Shown: positions 16,298-26,368 of the stretch, piece by piece
How positions within the stretch are numbered: position 1 is the first letter of the stretch
How the letters are laid out: the number at the start of each line of letters is the position of its first letter
DNA from: Nocardia brasiliensis
Lineage (GTDB): Bacteria > Actinomycetota > Actinomycetes > Mycobacteriales > Mycobacteriaceae
Assembly (NCBI RefSeq): GCF_011801125.1
Contig: NZ_CP046171.1
Span: forward strand, 4,836,001 to 4,900,000
Length of the DNA stretch: 64,000 nucleotides
Direction: 5' to 3'
Notes under the pieces: generated by a model
Database searches by the model: none
Told to the model about the DNA's origin: nothing
What the model saw: only the letters and a program-made list of their open reading frames with translations
Program-made: the position numbers and the translations under genes

Positions 16298-17535
16298 TCA
16301 GTGAAGTGCCGGGTCTCCCCACGTGCCCAGCCCGGATCGCCGATCGTGACGAAATCGAGCCAGCTGCCGCGCATCTCGTCGACCAGCCGCTCGGGGCGCT
16401 CGCCGCACAGCATCGGCGCCGCCCGCCAGGCCGCCGCATCGCCGAGCAGGAACGGCAGCTCGAGACAGTGGCACGCACCGAACGGGCTGTCCGCCGGCTG
16501 CCAGTCGAACCGGAACAGCCAGGGCGCTACCCCGCGTTCGGCGAGCGCCGCCGCCAGCCGCCGGGTCGGTCCGGCGAACAGCTGCTCGGTGGCCGCCGCG
16601 ACGCGGCCCGGATCGTCGGGAAGGAACGCCGCCGCCTCGTCGCGCGTCATGCCCATCAGGATCGGCAGGTCCGCCTCGCGGCCCACCGTGTCGAGGGGAT
16701 CGGCGGCGACGACCGTGCCGTCGCCGGTCAGCTGGAACGGCGGGATGACCCGCGACGACGCGCGGCTCGCGACCGCCGACTGCGCGGCGAGCAGCTCGGC
16801 CACCGGAACGTCGTCGAGTCGGGCGGCCTCGATGTCCAACTCCCGCAACAGTTCCGCGCCGACCCGCTCGGCTTCCTCCGGCGTCGCGGGCGCCATGCCG
16901 AGCGGCGTGCTCTGCAGGATGGCCCGCTGGAACAACCCGCGCCCCGGCTGCCCCGACAGCAAGGCCACCAGGGAGATCGCGCCCGCCGACTGACCCGCGG
17001 CCGTCACCCGCTCCGGGTCGCCGCCGAACGCGGCGATGTTCTCGCGCACCCAGGTGAAGGCGGCGATCTGGTCGCGCAGCCCGAGGTTGCCGTCGCTGAC
17101 ACCGGGCAGGCGCAGAAACCCGAGCACACCGAGGCGATAGTTCAGCGTCACCACGACCACGTTGCCGCGCGCCGCGAGCTCCGCGCCGTGATACCAGTCG
17201 AGGCTGCCCGCACCGCTGGAATAGCCACCGCCGTGCACGAACACCAGCACGGGATGGCCGTCGCCGGGCGGGGCCCACACGTTGAGCGAGAGGCAGTTCT
17301 CCGCCTGCGGCACGTCGAAGGGCCCCATCACCCGGGCCAGCCGGGAGGCGAGTTGCGGTGCGGCCGGGCCGGATTCCGTCGCGTCCAGCACGTCGGTCCA
17401 CCGTGCCCGCCGCGGCGCTTCGAACCGTTTCGCCGTGGCGTACGGCACGCCCCGGTAGGCCGTCACCGCCCCCTCGGCGACACCGCGCACCGGACCCGAA
17501 GCCGTCTCGACGATCGTCTGCATCTGCTTGGTCAT
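16294..17535 (-). CDS. Type-B carboxylesterase / lipase
   Basis: A 413-residue alpha/beta hydrolase of the carboxylesterase (COesterase) family: oxyanion loop 'VFVHGGGYSSG', nucleophile elbow 'GQSAGA', the 'ENCLSLNVWAP' block and a C-terminal 'ACHCLELPFLLGD' region carrying the catalytic His. No signal peptide is evident. I start it at the ATG at 17535 (MTKQMQTIVETASG), which aligns with the usual N-terminal 'V.T..G.V.G' strand; the longer frame is not conserved-looking. It is the first gene of the esterase - TetR - GT39 series. The substrate is an unidentified carboxylic ester. Confidence 0.87.
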   Translation of the reverse strand: MTKQMQTIVETASGPVRGVAEGAVTAYRGVPYATAKRFEAPRRARWTDVLDATESGPAAPQLASRLARVMGPFDVPQAENCLSLNVWAPPGDGHPVLVFVHGGGYSSGAGSLDWYHGAELAARGNVVVVTLNYRLGVLGFLRLPGVSDGNLGLRDQIAAFTWVRENIAAFGGDPERVTAAGQSAGAISLVALLSGQPGRGLFQRAILQSTPLGMAPATPEEAERVGAELLRELDIEAARLDDVPVAELLAAQSAVASRASSRVIPPFQLTGDGTVVAADPLDTVGREADLPILMGMTRDEAAAFLPDDPGRVAAATEQLFAGPTRRLAAALAERGVAPWLFRFDWQPADSPFGACHCLELPFLLGDAAAWRAAPMLCGERPERLVDEMRGSWLDFVTIGDPGWARGETRHFTD

Positions 17536-17629
17536 ACGCTCGAGTCTGCCCCGATCCGCGACACACGGCCCGAAGTCGCCCGTTCGGCGCGCTGTCGCGG
17601 CGCGAGCGACCTGCGGCTTCCCACCCAAG

Positions 17630-17664
17630 AAACGAAAAAGCCGCGCCCCCAAGGGGAGCGCGGC
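17630..17664 (-). terminator. Rho-independent terminator of the proteasomal ATPase gene
   Basis: GCCGCGC (17640-17646) pairs with GCGCGGC (17658-17664); inside, CCCC (17647-17650) and GGGG (17653-17656) extend the stem. On the minus strand the hairpin is followed by CTTTTTCGTTTC, a real U-rich tail. It lies 16 bases after the ATPase stop. Confidence 0.85.
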
Positions 17665-17679
17665 TTCTCGTGGCGAATC

Positions 17680-19440
17680 CTACAGGTACTGACCGGTGTT
17701 GGACTCGGTGTCGATCGCCCGGCTGGCGCTGGCGTTCTTGCCGGTCACCAGCGTGCGGATGTAGACGATCCGTTCGCCCTTCTTGCCCGAGATACGCGCC
17801 CAGTCATCGGGATTCGTGGTGTTGGGCAGGTCCTCGTTCTCGGAGAACTCGTCCACGATCGAATCGTAGAGATGCTGGATGCGCAGACCCGGGTTGCCGG
17901 TGTCGAGGACCGACTTGATGGCGTACTTCTTGGAGCGGTCCACGATGTTCTGGATCATGGCGCCGGAGTTGAAGTCCTTGAAGTACAGGACCTCCTTGTC
18001 ACCGTTGGCGTAGGTGACCTCCAGGAAGCGGTTGTCCTCGCTCTCGGCGTACATCCGCTCGACCACCCGATCGATCATCGCCCGGATGCACATCGCCTTG
18101 TCGCCACCGAACTCGGCGACGTCGTCCGCGTGCAGCGGCAGGTCCTCGACCAGGTACTTCGAGAAGATGTCCTGCGCCGACTCGGCGTCGGGCCGCTCGA
18201 TCTTGATCTTCACGTCGAGCCGGCCGGGCCGCAGGATCGCGGGGTCGATCATGTCCTCGCGGTTGGAGGCGCCGATCACGATGACGTTCTCCAGCCCCTC
18301 GACACCGTCGATCTCCGAGAGCAGCTGCGGCACGACCGTGGTCTCCACATCGGAGGACACGCCCGAACCACGGGTGCGGAAGATGGAGTCCATCTCGTCG
18401 AAGAACACGATCACCGGCGTACCCTCGGACGCCTTCTCACGCGCCCGCTGGAAGATGATCCGGATGTGGCGCTCGGTCTCGCCGACGAACTTGTTCAGCA
18501 GTTCGGGGCCCTTGATGTTGAGGAAGAACGACTTGGCTTCCTTGGCATCCTCACCGCGCGCCTCGGCGATCTTCTTGGCCAGCGAGTTGGCCACCGCCTT
18601 GGCGATGAGCGTCTTACCGCAGCCGGGCGGGCCGTAGAGCAGCACGCCCTTGGGCGGACGCAACGCGTACTCGCGGAACAGGTCCTTGTGCAGGAAGGGC
18701 AGTTCGACAGCGTCGCGGATCTGCTCGATCTGCCTGCCGAGGCCACCGATGTCGCTGTAGTCGACATCCGGAACCTCTTCCAGCACAAGGTCTTCGACCT
18801 CGGCCTTGGGGATGCGTTCGAACGCGAAGCCCGCCTTGGTGTCCACCAGCAGCGAATCACCGGGGCGCAGCTTGCGGATCGGGGAGTCGGGGTCCTCCAG
18901 GTCGTCCATCTCGGCGACCTTGGCCAGCGGACCCGCCAGCCAGACGACGCGCTCCTCGTCGGCGTGGCCGACCACCAGTGCGCGACGACCGTCGTCGAGG
19001 ATCTCGCGCAGGGTGCCGATCTCGCCGACCGCGTCGTAGACGCCGGCCTCGACGACCGTGAGCGCCTCGTTGAGACGCACGGTCTGACCGTATTCGAGGG
19101 TGGCGGTGTCGATGTTCGGCGAACAGGTCAACCGCATCTTGCGGCCCGAAGTGAACACGTCGACCGTTTGATCGTCGTACACGCCGATCAGGATGCCGTA
19201 GCCGCTCGGCGGCTGACCCAGCCGATCGACCTCCTCGCGCAACGCGACCAGCTGCTGGCGCGCCTCTTTGAGGGTGTCCATCAACTTCGTGTTGCGAATG
19301 GTCAGCGAATCGATGCGGGCTTCCAATTCCCGTGCGCGATCCGGCGAATCGGCGAGTTGCCTTCGGAGCGCAGCGGCCTCGGCGCGTACTGCCTCGAGCT
19401 CTCTCCAGGCCGCCGAATCCGAATTCTCGATGGGGCTCAT
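17680..19440 (-). CDS. mpa: Proteasome-associated AAA ATPase (Mpa/ARC)
   Basis: The hexameric unfoldase captures pupylated proteins and feeds them to the 20S proteasome. From the ATG at 19440 it has 586 residues: an N-terminal coiled coil (about residues 12-75) that binds Pup, OB domains (about 80-220), and an AAA domain with Walker A 'GPPGCGKT' (270-277) and Walker B 'IVFFDE' (344-349). The C-terminal Gln-Tyr-Leu that opens the proteasome gate is present. GGGAGGAG six bases before 19440 decides the start; an in-frame ATG at 19506 would add 22 residues without a comparable site. No pup, prcBA, pafA or dop gene lies in the window. Confidence 0.97.
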   Translation of the reverse strand: MSPIENSDSAAWRELEAVRAEAAALRRQLADSPDRARELEARIDSLTIRNTKLMDTLKEARQQLVALREEVDRLGQPPSGYGILIGVYDDQTVDVFTSGRKMRLTCSPNIDTATLEYGQTVRLNEALTVVEAGVYDAVGEIGTLREILDDGRRALVVGHADEERVVWLAGPLAKVAEMDDLEDPDSPIRKLRPGDSLLVDTKAGFAFERIPKAEVEDLVLEEVPDVDYSDIGGLGRQIEQIRDAVELPFLHKDLFREYALRPPKGVLLYGPPGCGKTLIAKAVANSLAKKIAEARGEDAKEAKSFFLNIKGPELLNKFVGETERHIRIIFQRAREKASEGTPVIVFFDEMDSIFRTRGSGVSSDVETTVVPQLLSEIDGVEGLENVIVIGASNREDMIDPAILRPGRLDVKIKIERPDAESAQDIFSKYLVEDLPLHADDVAEFGGDKAMCIRAMIDRVVERMYAESEDNRFLEVTYANGDKEVLYFKDFNSGAMIQNIVDRSKKYAIKSVLDTGNPGLRIQHLYDSIVDEFSENEDLPNTTNPDDWARISGKKGERIVYIRTLVTGKNASASRAIDTESNTGQYL

Positions 19441-19619
19441 GTGCTGCTCCTCCCAGTCCCGGTCTATCAACGCTACCGGGCGCGAACCGTTCTCGCTTTC
19501 CGACATGGTTTCGTCGTGATCACATCTGGGCTGCGATCGACCGCCGGATGACCATGTTAGCCTGCCCTAACCCGCACTCGGTGAGCCTGCTCGCCGACCG
19601 AGCCGAAAGGTTGCTGAAA

Positions 19620-20132
19620 ATGCTCCTTCCCACCAGAATTCTGCGCGTTTCAGTTGCTACCGCTGCCGCCGCGCTCGCCGTTACCGTCGGGCTGTCCGGC
19701 TGCGGTTCCGATGACGGCAAATCCGATACCAAGTCCTCTTCCTCCAGCGTGGTGGCCTCCAGCAGTGCCGCGCCGAGCGCGGCGGCGGCCGCGCCGACCG
19801 CCGAGTCCCTGCAGGCCGTGCTCACGAAACTCTCCGATCCCGCGGTACCCACCGCGGACAAGGCCACGCTCATCGTCGACGGCGAAAAGCGTACGGCGAA
19901 CATCGATCAGATGAACAAGGCTTTGGCCGGATACGGCACCCTCACCTACGCAGTGGCCGATGTCACAACCCAGGGCGACACCACGACCGCGCAGGTCACC
20001 ATCACCTCGCCGCACGGCGCCGCGCCCGCGATGCCGCTCACGTGGCAGAACGTCGGCGGCACCTGGAAGCTCTCCGACGCCAGCGGCTGCCTGCTGCTCG
20101 GCTTCGCCCAGGCGCCCTGCGTACCCGCCTGA
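19620..20132 (+). CDS. Small lipoprotein, LppK-like by position
   Basis: The 170-residue protein starts at an ATG preceded by GAAAGG at nine bases. It has a signal peptide and lipobox LSGC with Cys at residue 28, then a Ser/Ala-rich linker (about 35-60) and a compact domain beginning 'SLQAVLTKLSDPAVPTADKATLIVDG'. That domain resembles the 'low molecular weight antigen MTB12-like' fold of mycobacterial lipoproteins. It is divergent from mpa and convergent with trmI, the position held by lppK in M. tuberculosis. Function is unknown. Confidence 0.82.
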   Translation: MLLPTRILRVSVATAAAALAVTVGLSGCGSDDGKSDTKSSSSSVVASSSAAPSAAAAAPTAESLQAVLTKLSDPAVPTADKATLIVDGEKRTANIDQMNKALAGYGTLTYAVADVTTQGDTTTAQVTITSPHGAAPAMPLTWQNVGGTWKLSDASGCLLLGFAQAPCVPA

Positions 20133-20141
20133 TCGCCGACC

Positions 20142-20232
20142 GCCTTCGCCGCGACGCACGCGACCTTTCGATCGGTCGGCTCACCGGGTAGGGATACCGA
20201 TCGAAGGGGGATCTTCCGGTAGCGGCGAAGGC
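20142..20232. terminator. Nested inverted repeats between convergent lipoprotein and trmI genes
   Basis: An outer pair GCCTTCGCCGC (20142-20152) and GCGGCGAAGGC (20222-20232) encloses an inner pair TTCGATCGGT (20167-20176) and ACCGATCGAA (20196-20205). Both pairs are exact. They lie between the two stop codons and can form stems on either strand, so a bidirectional terminator is likely. There is no U tract. Confidence 0.6.
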
Positions 20233-20248
20233 GATCTCAGCGCGCGCG

Positions 20249-22084
<1,836 letters not shown>

Positions 22085-22099
22085 GCACTGCGGCAGCAA

Positions 22100-22208
22100 C
22101 ACGACCGGCCCAGCCAGCCGTCCCCCGCACGACCAGCCCACACGACCAGCTCGAGCAAGTCGGACTCGCACGACCAGCCCGGCCCAGCCACCACCACACG
22201 ACCAGCCC
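22100..22208 (+). repeat. Degenerate short repeats, CACGACCAGCCC core
   Basis: Five copies of CACGACCRGCYC begin at 22100, 22128, 22141, 22169 and 22197, giving spacings of 28, 13, 28 and 28 bases. They fill the gap between the RecB-like gene and the next gene. Only the 12-base core is conserved. It may be slippage-derived, or a source of short transcripts; no protein is evident. Confidence 0.6.
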
Positions 22209-22263
22209 GGCCGGCCTCGCCGGCCGCCCGCGCCCCGGCGAACTTGCTCGCAAGGTGGGCGGC

Positions 22264-22476
22264 TCAGCGGTCGCTGAGCACCCGCAAGAGATCCAGCACC
22301 GTGTCGTGCGCGCCGATCAGGGCCGCGGCGACGATGAGCACCAGAACGCCCACGACGTCACCGGCCAGGACCAGCATGTCGCGCACCCGCGGCCAGACCG
22401 GCGACGTCCGCCCTGACGGCCGGGGCGCGGCGCCGAAGCGCGCCTCGGCGTGCTCTCCGTGCATCTCGCCTGACAC
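22264..22476 (-). CDS. Small single-pass membrane protein of unknown function
   Basis: A 70-residue protein beginning at a GTG (22476). Residues 1-32 are hydrophilic and residues about 34-55 form one membrane helix (MLVLAGDVVGVLVLIVAAAL); a short amphipathic tail follows. The position between the Rv2119-like gene and hisG corresponds to Rv2120c of M. tuberculosis, also a membrane protein, although I cannot confirm homology. No Shine-Dalgarno is visible; an ATG at 22464 is an alternative start. Confidence 0.55.
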   Translation of the reverse strand: MSGEMHGEHAEARFGAAPRPSGRTSPVWPRVRDMLVLAGDVVGVLVLIVAAALIGAHDTVLDLLRVLSDR

Positions 22477-22602
22477 ACCGGATAGTGTGGCCGGGCGATC
22501 ATGAACGTTTCGTGAAGTCCCGCGAAACTGTCCCTGTGCAACTGGTGCGGGTGCGCCACAGCGCGCCGCTGCCGTGGTCCCGGATCCGACGCTCAGCCGA
22601 GC

Positions 22603-23778
22603 TCAGACGACGAAGTCGTGGAACAGCAGGATCGACAAGCCAAGGCCCACCGCGAGATTGACGACCACGGCGGAGCCGAACACGACGACCGGCCGCCAGC
22701 CCGCCTCGCGCAGGCCGCGCAGCGAGAACTCGAGCCCGATCGAGACGAACGCGAAGATCAGGAACCAGGTGCGCAGGTCGTTGACGATGGCGATGTGCGC
22801 GGCGCCGGACTTCTTGTCGGCCGACTGCAGATACAGCGTGCCGATCACCGAGGCGGCGACGAAACCGAGGACGAACTTGGGGAACCGCGCCCAGAGCTGA
22901 CCCGCCGACGGCCGCGCCGCACCCGCGACCCGTTCCACCCGCACCGTGAAGTAGGCCGTCAACGCGATCGCGACAATGCCGATCAGCGCGTTCTGCGTGT
23001 TCTTCACGATGGTGGCGATCTGCAGCGTCTGTTCCCCCGCGAGGGCGCCCGAGGCCGCGACCGCCGCCGTGGTGTCGATGTTGCCGCCGATCCAGGCGCC
23101 CGCCACCGCGTCGGAGAGGCCGAACACGTCCGCGAGCCACGGCAGCAGGAAGATCGACGGCAGCGCGAACAGGATCACCAGCGAGGCCGCGTAGGCGATC
23201 TGCTCGCGCCGCGCCTGCACCGCGCCCGCCGCCGCGATGGCCGCGCTCACCCCGCAGATCGACACTGCCGAGGACAGCAGCGCCCGCAGCTTGTCGTCGA
23301 GCCCGAGCCGCCCGCCCAGCCACCAGGTGAAACCGAACACCACGGTGATCAGCAGCAGCGCCTGCAGGATAGCCGGCCCCGCGGCGGTCACCAGGATCTT
23401 CAGATTGATCGAGGCGCCGAGCAGCACCACGCCGGTCTTGATGAAGAACTCGGTGCGGAATCCCGCCGAAAGCCGGTCGCGCAGTGCGAGTTTGCTGAGC
23501 ACGACGTTGCCGAGCAGGCCGATCGCGATGGCGTACACCGGGAACTCGATCGACTTCGCCACCCGGCGCAGCGGCGTATCCGCCGCCCACTGCGGGACAT
23601 GGGTGTCGAAGTAGCGGGTCAGCGCGCCGAGTACGAGCACGACCGCGATACCGGCCGCGATCGCACCGCCGGTGGGCCGCGAAACCGCCTGCAACGCCGC
23701 GGTTTCCGAGGTCACCGGGGCCGCGCCCGCCGCCTTCGGGGCCGACGAGATATCCACGCGCGCTTCGGTCTCCGACAT
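22603..23778 (-). CDS. YeiH-family putative sulfate/sulfite exporter
   Basis: Polytopic membrane protein of 391 residues with about ten helices. 'IKTGVVLLGASINLKILV', 'SICGVSAAIAAAGAV' and 'WIGGNIDTTAAVAASGAL' are the conserved cores of the YeiH (UPF0324/Cons_hypoth698) family. Family members are annotated as sulfate or sulfonate-related exporters, with little biochemical proof. The ATG at 23778 forms a TGATG overlap with the stop of the tiny gene upstream, so the two are co-translated. Confidence 0.88.
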   Translation of the reverse strand: MSETEARVDISSAPKAAGAAPVTSETAALQAVSRPTGGAIAAGIAVVLVLGALTRYFDTHVPQWAADTPLRRVAKSIEFPVYAIAIGLLGNVVLSKLALRDRLSAGFRTEFFIKTGVVLLGASINLKILVTAAGPAILQALLLITVVFGFTWWLGGRLGLDDKLRALLSSAVSICGVSAAIAAAGAVQARREQIAYAASLVILFALPSIFLLPWLADVFGLSDAVAGAWIGGNIDTTAAVAASGALAGEQTLQIATIVKNTQNALIGIVAIALTAYFTVRVERVAGAARPSAGQLWARFPKFVLGFVAASVIGTLYLQSADKKSGAAHIAIVNDLRTWFLIFAFVSIGLEFSLRGLREAGWRPVVVFGSAVVVNLAVGLGLSILLFHDFVV

Positions 23779-23912
23779 CACGGCACCAGCCACGCCGGAA
23801 TCGCGCCGACCAGGACCAACGCGATCAGCACCAGGCCGACGACCGCGGCGAGCCAATCCTCGTTCCAGGCGAACCCGCCGCCCGGACGCTGCTCGGGTGA
23901 TGTCTGTGCCAC
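23778..23912 (-). CDS. 44-residue single-helix membrane protein coupled to the YeiH gene
   Basis: GTG start at 23912 with an excellent AAGGAG seven bases upstream; stop TGA at 23778-23780 overlaps the YeiH ATG. The peptide starts VAQTSPEQRPGGGFAWNEDW (residues 1-20) and then has one hydrophobic helix (about 21-38) ending in a short 'AWLVP' tail. Strong initiation signal, coupling and membrane character make it a real gene despite its size. It may be an assembly or regulatory subunit of the exporter; that is inference. Confidence 0.75.
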   Translation of the reverse strand: MAQTSPEQRPGGGFAWNEDWLAAVVGLVLIALVLVGAIPAWLVP

Positions 23913-23993
23913 GGTCGTACTCCTTGCTCTTCCCTCATCCAGAGGCCGCAAGGTACCAACGCCGCACCGGCACGCGCACCGGTTGCGTTCACC

Positions 23994-24006
23994 GTGAATT
24001 ATTCAC
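23994..24006. promoter_or_regulatory. GTGAAT-T-ATTCAC palindrome upstream of the exporter operon
   Basis: Exact 6-bp arms around one base, 82 bases before the start of the 44-residue gene. AT-rich compared with its surroundings. It may be an operator for that operon; hisG ends on the other side (24078), so it could only serve leftward genes. Confidence 0.4.
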
Positions 24007-24077
24007 GCATACAAGACAAATCAGACGCCGATAATCCGTACCGTCCCCGGCGCAGCAGGAACGGGTACGGGCGGAAC

Positions 24078-24929
24078 TCAGAACGCGCGGCAGGAGCGGA
24101 TATCGAAGGCGAGAATCGCCTTCGCGCCCAGCTCGGCGAGCTGGTCCATCACCTCGTTGCCCTGCTTGCGCGGCACCATGGCGCGGATCGCGACCCAGCT
24201 GTCGTCGGCGAGCGGCGACACCGTCGGCGACTCGAGCCCCGGGGTGATCGCGACGGCCGCCTCGAGCAACTCCTTCGGGCAGTCGTAGTCCAGCATGATG
24301 TACTGCTGGCCGAAGACGACGCCCTGGATGCGCGCGATGAGCTGATTACGTGCCCGCTCATGCTGATCGGAGCCGGTGCGCTCGATCAGCACCCCTTCCG
24401 AATCGCAGAGCGACTCACCGAAGGCGACCAAGTTGTGCTGGCGCAGGGTGCGGCCCGAGCCGACCACGTCGGCGATCGCGTCGGCGACCCCGAGCTGGAT
24501 GGAGATCTCCACCGCGCCGTCGAGGCGGATCACCTCGGCCTCGATGCCGCGCTTGCGCAGATCGCTCAGCACGAGATTCGGGTAGGACGTGGCGATGCGC
24601 TTGTCGTAGAGGTCCTCGACCTTCCAGTCCTGCCCGGCGGGGGCCGCGTACCGGAAGGTGGAGCGGCCGAAGCCGAGGGCGAGCCGCTCGCCGACCGGCG
24701 CGCCGGAGTCGAGGGCGAGATCCCGGCCGGTGATGCCGAGGTCGAGTTCACCGGAACCGACGTAGATGGCGATGTCCTTGGGCCGCAGGAAGAAGAATTC
24801 CACCTGGTTGGCCGGATCGAGCACGGTCAGATCGCGGGCATCGGTGCGCTTGCGGTAGCCGGCCTCGGCCAGGATGGAGGTGGCGGCTTCGGACAGGGCG
24901 CCTTTGTTGGGGACTGCGACGCGCAGCAT
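24078..24929 (-). CDS. hisG: ATP phosphoribosyltransferase (long form)
   Basis: First enzyme of histidine synthesis, joining ATP and PRPP. The 283-residue length is that of the long, hexameric HisG with its own C-terminal ACT-like feedback domain (about residues 210-283), so no HisZ is needed. Catalytic region: '[20 protein letters not shown]', '[18 protein letters not shown]' and the PRPP loop '[16 protein letters not shown]'. AAAGGA lies about nine bases before the ATG. It follows hisE by 45 bases, as in mycobacteria. Confidence 0.97.
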   Translation of the reverse strand: MLRVAVPNKGALSEAATSILAEAGYRKRTDARDLTVLDPANQVEFFFLRPKDIAIYVGSGELDLGITGRDLALDSGAPVGERLALGFGRSTFRYAAPAGQDWKVEDLYDKRIATSYPNLVLSDLRKRGIEAEVIRLDGAVEISIQLGVADAIADVVGSGRTLRQHNLVAFGESLCDSEGVLIERTGSDQHERARNQLIARIQGVVFGQQYIMLDYDCPKELLEAAVAITPGLESPTVSPLADDSWVAIRAMVPRKQGNEVMDQLAELGAKAILAFDIRSCRAF

Positions 24930-24974
24930 GATCGGGGTCCTTTCACGGAGAGAGACTGCGGAACAAGACGGCCG

Positions 24975-25238
24975 TCACAGATGTCGGTACACGTCTTCGA
25001 GCTTCAGCCCACGACCCACCATCAGCACCTGAACCCAGTACAGCAGCTGCGAGATCTCCTCGGCGAGCGACTCGTCGCTCTCGTGCTCGGCGGCCAGCCA
25101 GACCTCACCGGCCTCCTCGAGCACCTTCTTACCCTGGCTGTGCACGCCGGCGTCCAACGCGGCCACGGTGCCGGACCCCTCGGGGCGGTTTACCGCACGA
25201 TCCTGCAGCTCGGCGAACAGGGATTCGAAGTTCTTCAC
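24975..25238 (-). CDS. hisE: Phosphoribosyl-ATP pyrophosphohydrolase
   Basis: Second step of histidine synthesis: hydrolysis of phosphoribosyl-ATP to phosphoribosyl-AMP. The 87-residue protein is all-alpha with the MazG-like metal motif '[32 protein letters not shown]' (E-E-x-x-E and downstream E-x-x-D). It begins at the GTG at 25238 (VKNFESLF); the upstream open frame is not conserved-looking. The stand-alone HisE, separate from HisI, is the normal actinobacterial state. Confidence 0.94.
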   Translation of the reverse strand: MKNFESLFAELQDRAVNRPEGSGTVAALDAGVHSQGKKVLEEAGEVWLAAEHESDESLAEEISQLLYWVQVLMVGRGLKLEDVYRHL

Positions 25239-25360
25239 GATAAGCCATTCTTTCAGACCCCTCCGGGCCCGCGATCGCCGAGGGGGAACTGGTGGCGCGG
25301 CGCACTCGGACGTTGCCACCACATGTTCCCCCTCGATCCAGTGGTCGGCATGATGGGGGC

Positions 25361-26326
25361 ATGGGGTTGCGGACCGCGGTTACGGAAATGTTCGATTTGC
25401 GGCATCCGATCGTGTCGGCGCCGATGGGCGGGGTGGCCGGTGGGGCGCTGGCCGCCGCGGTGTCCGAAGCCGGCGGGCTGGGGTTGGTCGGTAGCGGCGA
25501 CCGGGCCTGGCTCGAACGCGAGCTGGCGATCGTGGCCGCATCGACCCGCGCGCCGTGGGGCATCGGGTTCCTCAGCTGGGCGATCGACGTCGAGACCATC
25601 CGTTGGGCGCTGGCCGAGTACCGGCCGCGGGCGGTGATGCTGTCGTTCGGCGATCCGACCCCGTTCGTCGAGACGGTGCGCGCCGCGGGGGCGGCACTGC
25701 TGGTGCAGGTCACCGATCACGACGAGGCGCGCCGGGCGGCCGAGGTCGGCGCGGACGTGATCGTCGCCCAGGGCGGCGAGGCGGGCGGGCACGGCGCGGG
25801 CCGCTCCACGCTGACGATCGTGCCGACCGTCGCCGATCTGGTGCATCCGACGCCGGTGCTCGCGGCGGGCGGGATCGCGGACGGTCGCGGGCTGGCCGCC
25901 GCGCTCACGCTCGGGGCCGCGGGCGCCATGATCGGCACGCGCTTCGAGGCGACCGACGAGGCGGTGCTCTCCGCCGCGGAAGCCGCGGCGATCGTGGCCG
26001 CCCGCGGCGACGACACCTCCCGCAACCGGGTGTTCGATATCGCCCGCCACTCCCCCTGGCCCGCCAAGTACACCGCCCGCATGCTGCGCAACCCGTTCTT
26101 CGACCGCTGGCAGGACCGCGAGGACGAGCTGCGCGCCGACCCCGCCGCGCAGGAGGTCTACCTCGACGCCGTACGCCGCGACGATCCGGCCGCGATCCCG
26201 GTGTGGGCAGGCGAGGGGGTAGACCTGATCACCTCGATCGCTCCGGCCGCCGAGGTACTGACCACGATCGCCGCGGAAGCCGAAGCGGCACTGACCCGCG
26301 CGGCCCGAAGCCACACGGGCGCCTGA
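25361..26326 (+). CDS. Nitronate monooxygenase / NAD(P)H-dependent flavin oxidoreductase
   Basis: A 321-residue TIM-barrel FMN enzyme of the 2-nitropropane dioxygenase family. '[30 protein letters not shown]' is the N-terminal hallmark; '[13 protein letters not shown]' and '[30 protein letters not shown]' are the FMN-phosphate loops. The His in 'EAGGHG' is the usual base. The substrate may be propionate-3-nitronate or another nitronate, but many members have other roles. CATGAT ends six bases before the ATG, again suggesting a leaderless transcript. It is divergent from hisE. Confidence 0.86.
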   Translation: MGLRTAVTEMFDLRHPIVSAPMGGVAGGALAAAVSEAGGLGLVGSGDRAWLERELAIVAASTRAPWGIGFLSWAIDVETIRWALAEYRPRAVMLSFGDPTPFVETVRAAGAALLVQVTDHDEARRAAEVGADVIVAQGGEAGGHGAGRSTLTIVPTVADLVHPTPVLAAGGIADGRGLAAALTLGAAGAMIGTRFEATDEAVLSAAEAAAIVAARGDDTSRNRVFDIARHSPWPAKYTARMLRNPFFDRWQDREDELRADPAAQEVYLDAVRRDDPAAIPVWAGEGVDLITSIAPAAEVLTTIAAEAEAALTRAARSHTGA

Positions 26327-26368
26327 GCCGCGAGAAGCACCGGAGGTGACGAACAACCCTCGCGTGGT

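Noticed and set aside
16306..19551. 1081-codon plus-strand frame
   Set aside because: It is antisense to the esterase and mpa genes, whose conserved motifs are clear. The translation shows no family signature.
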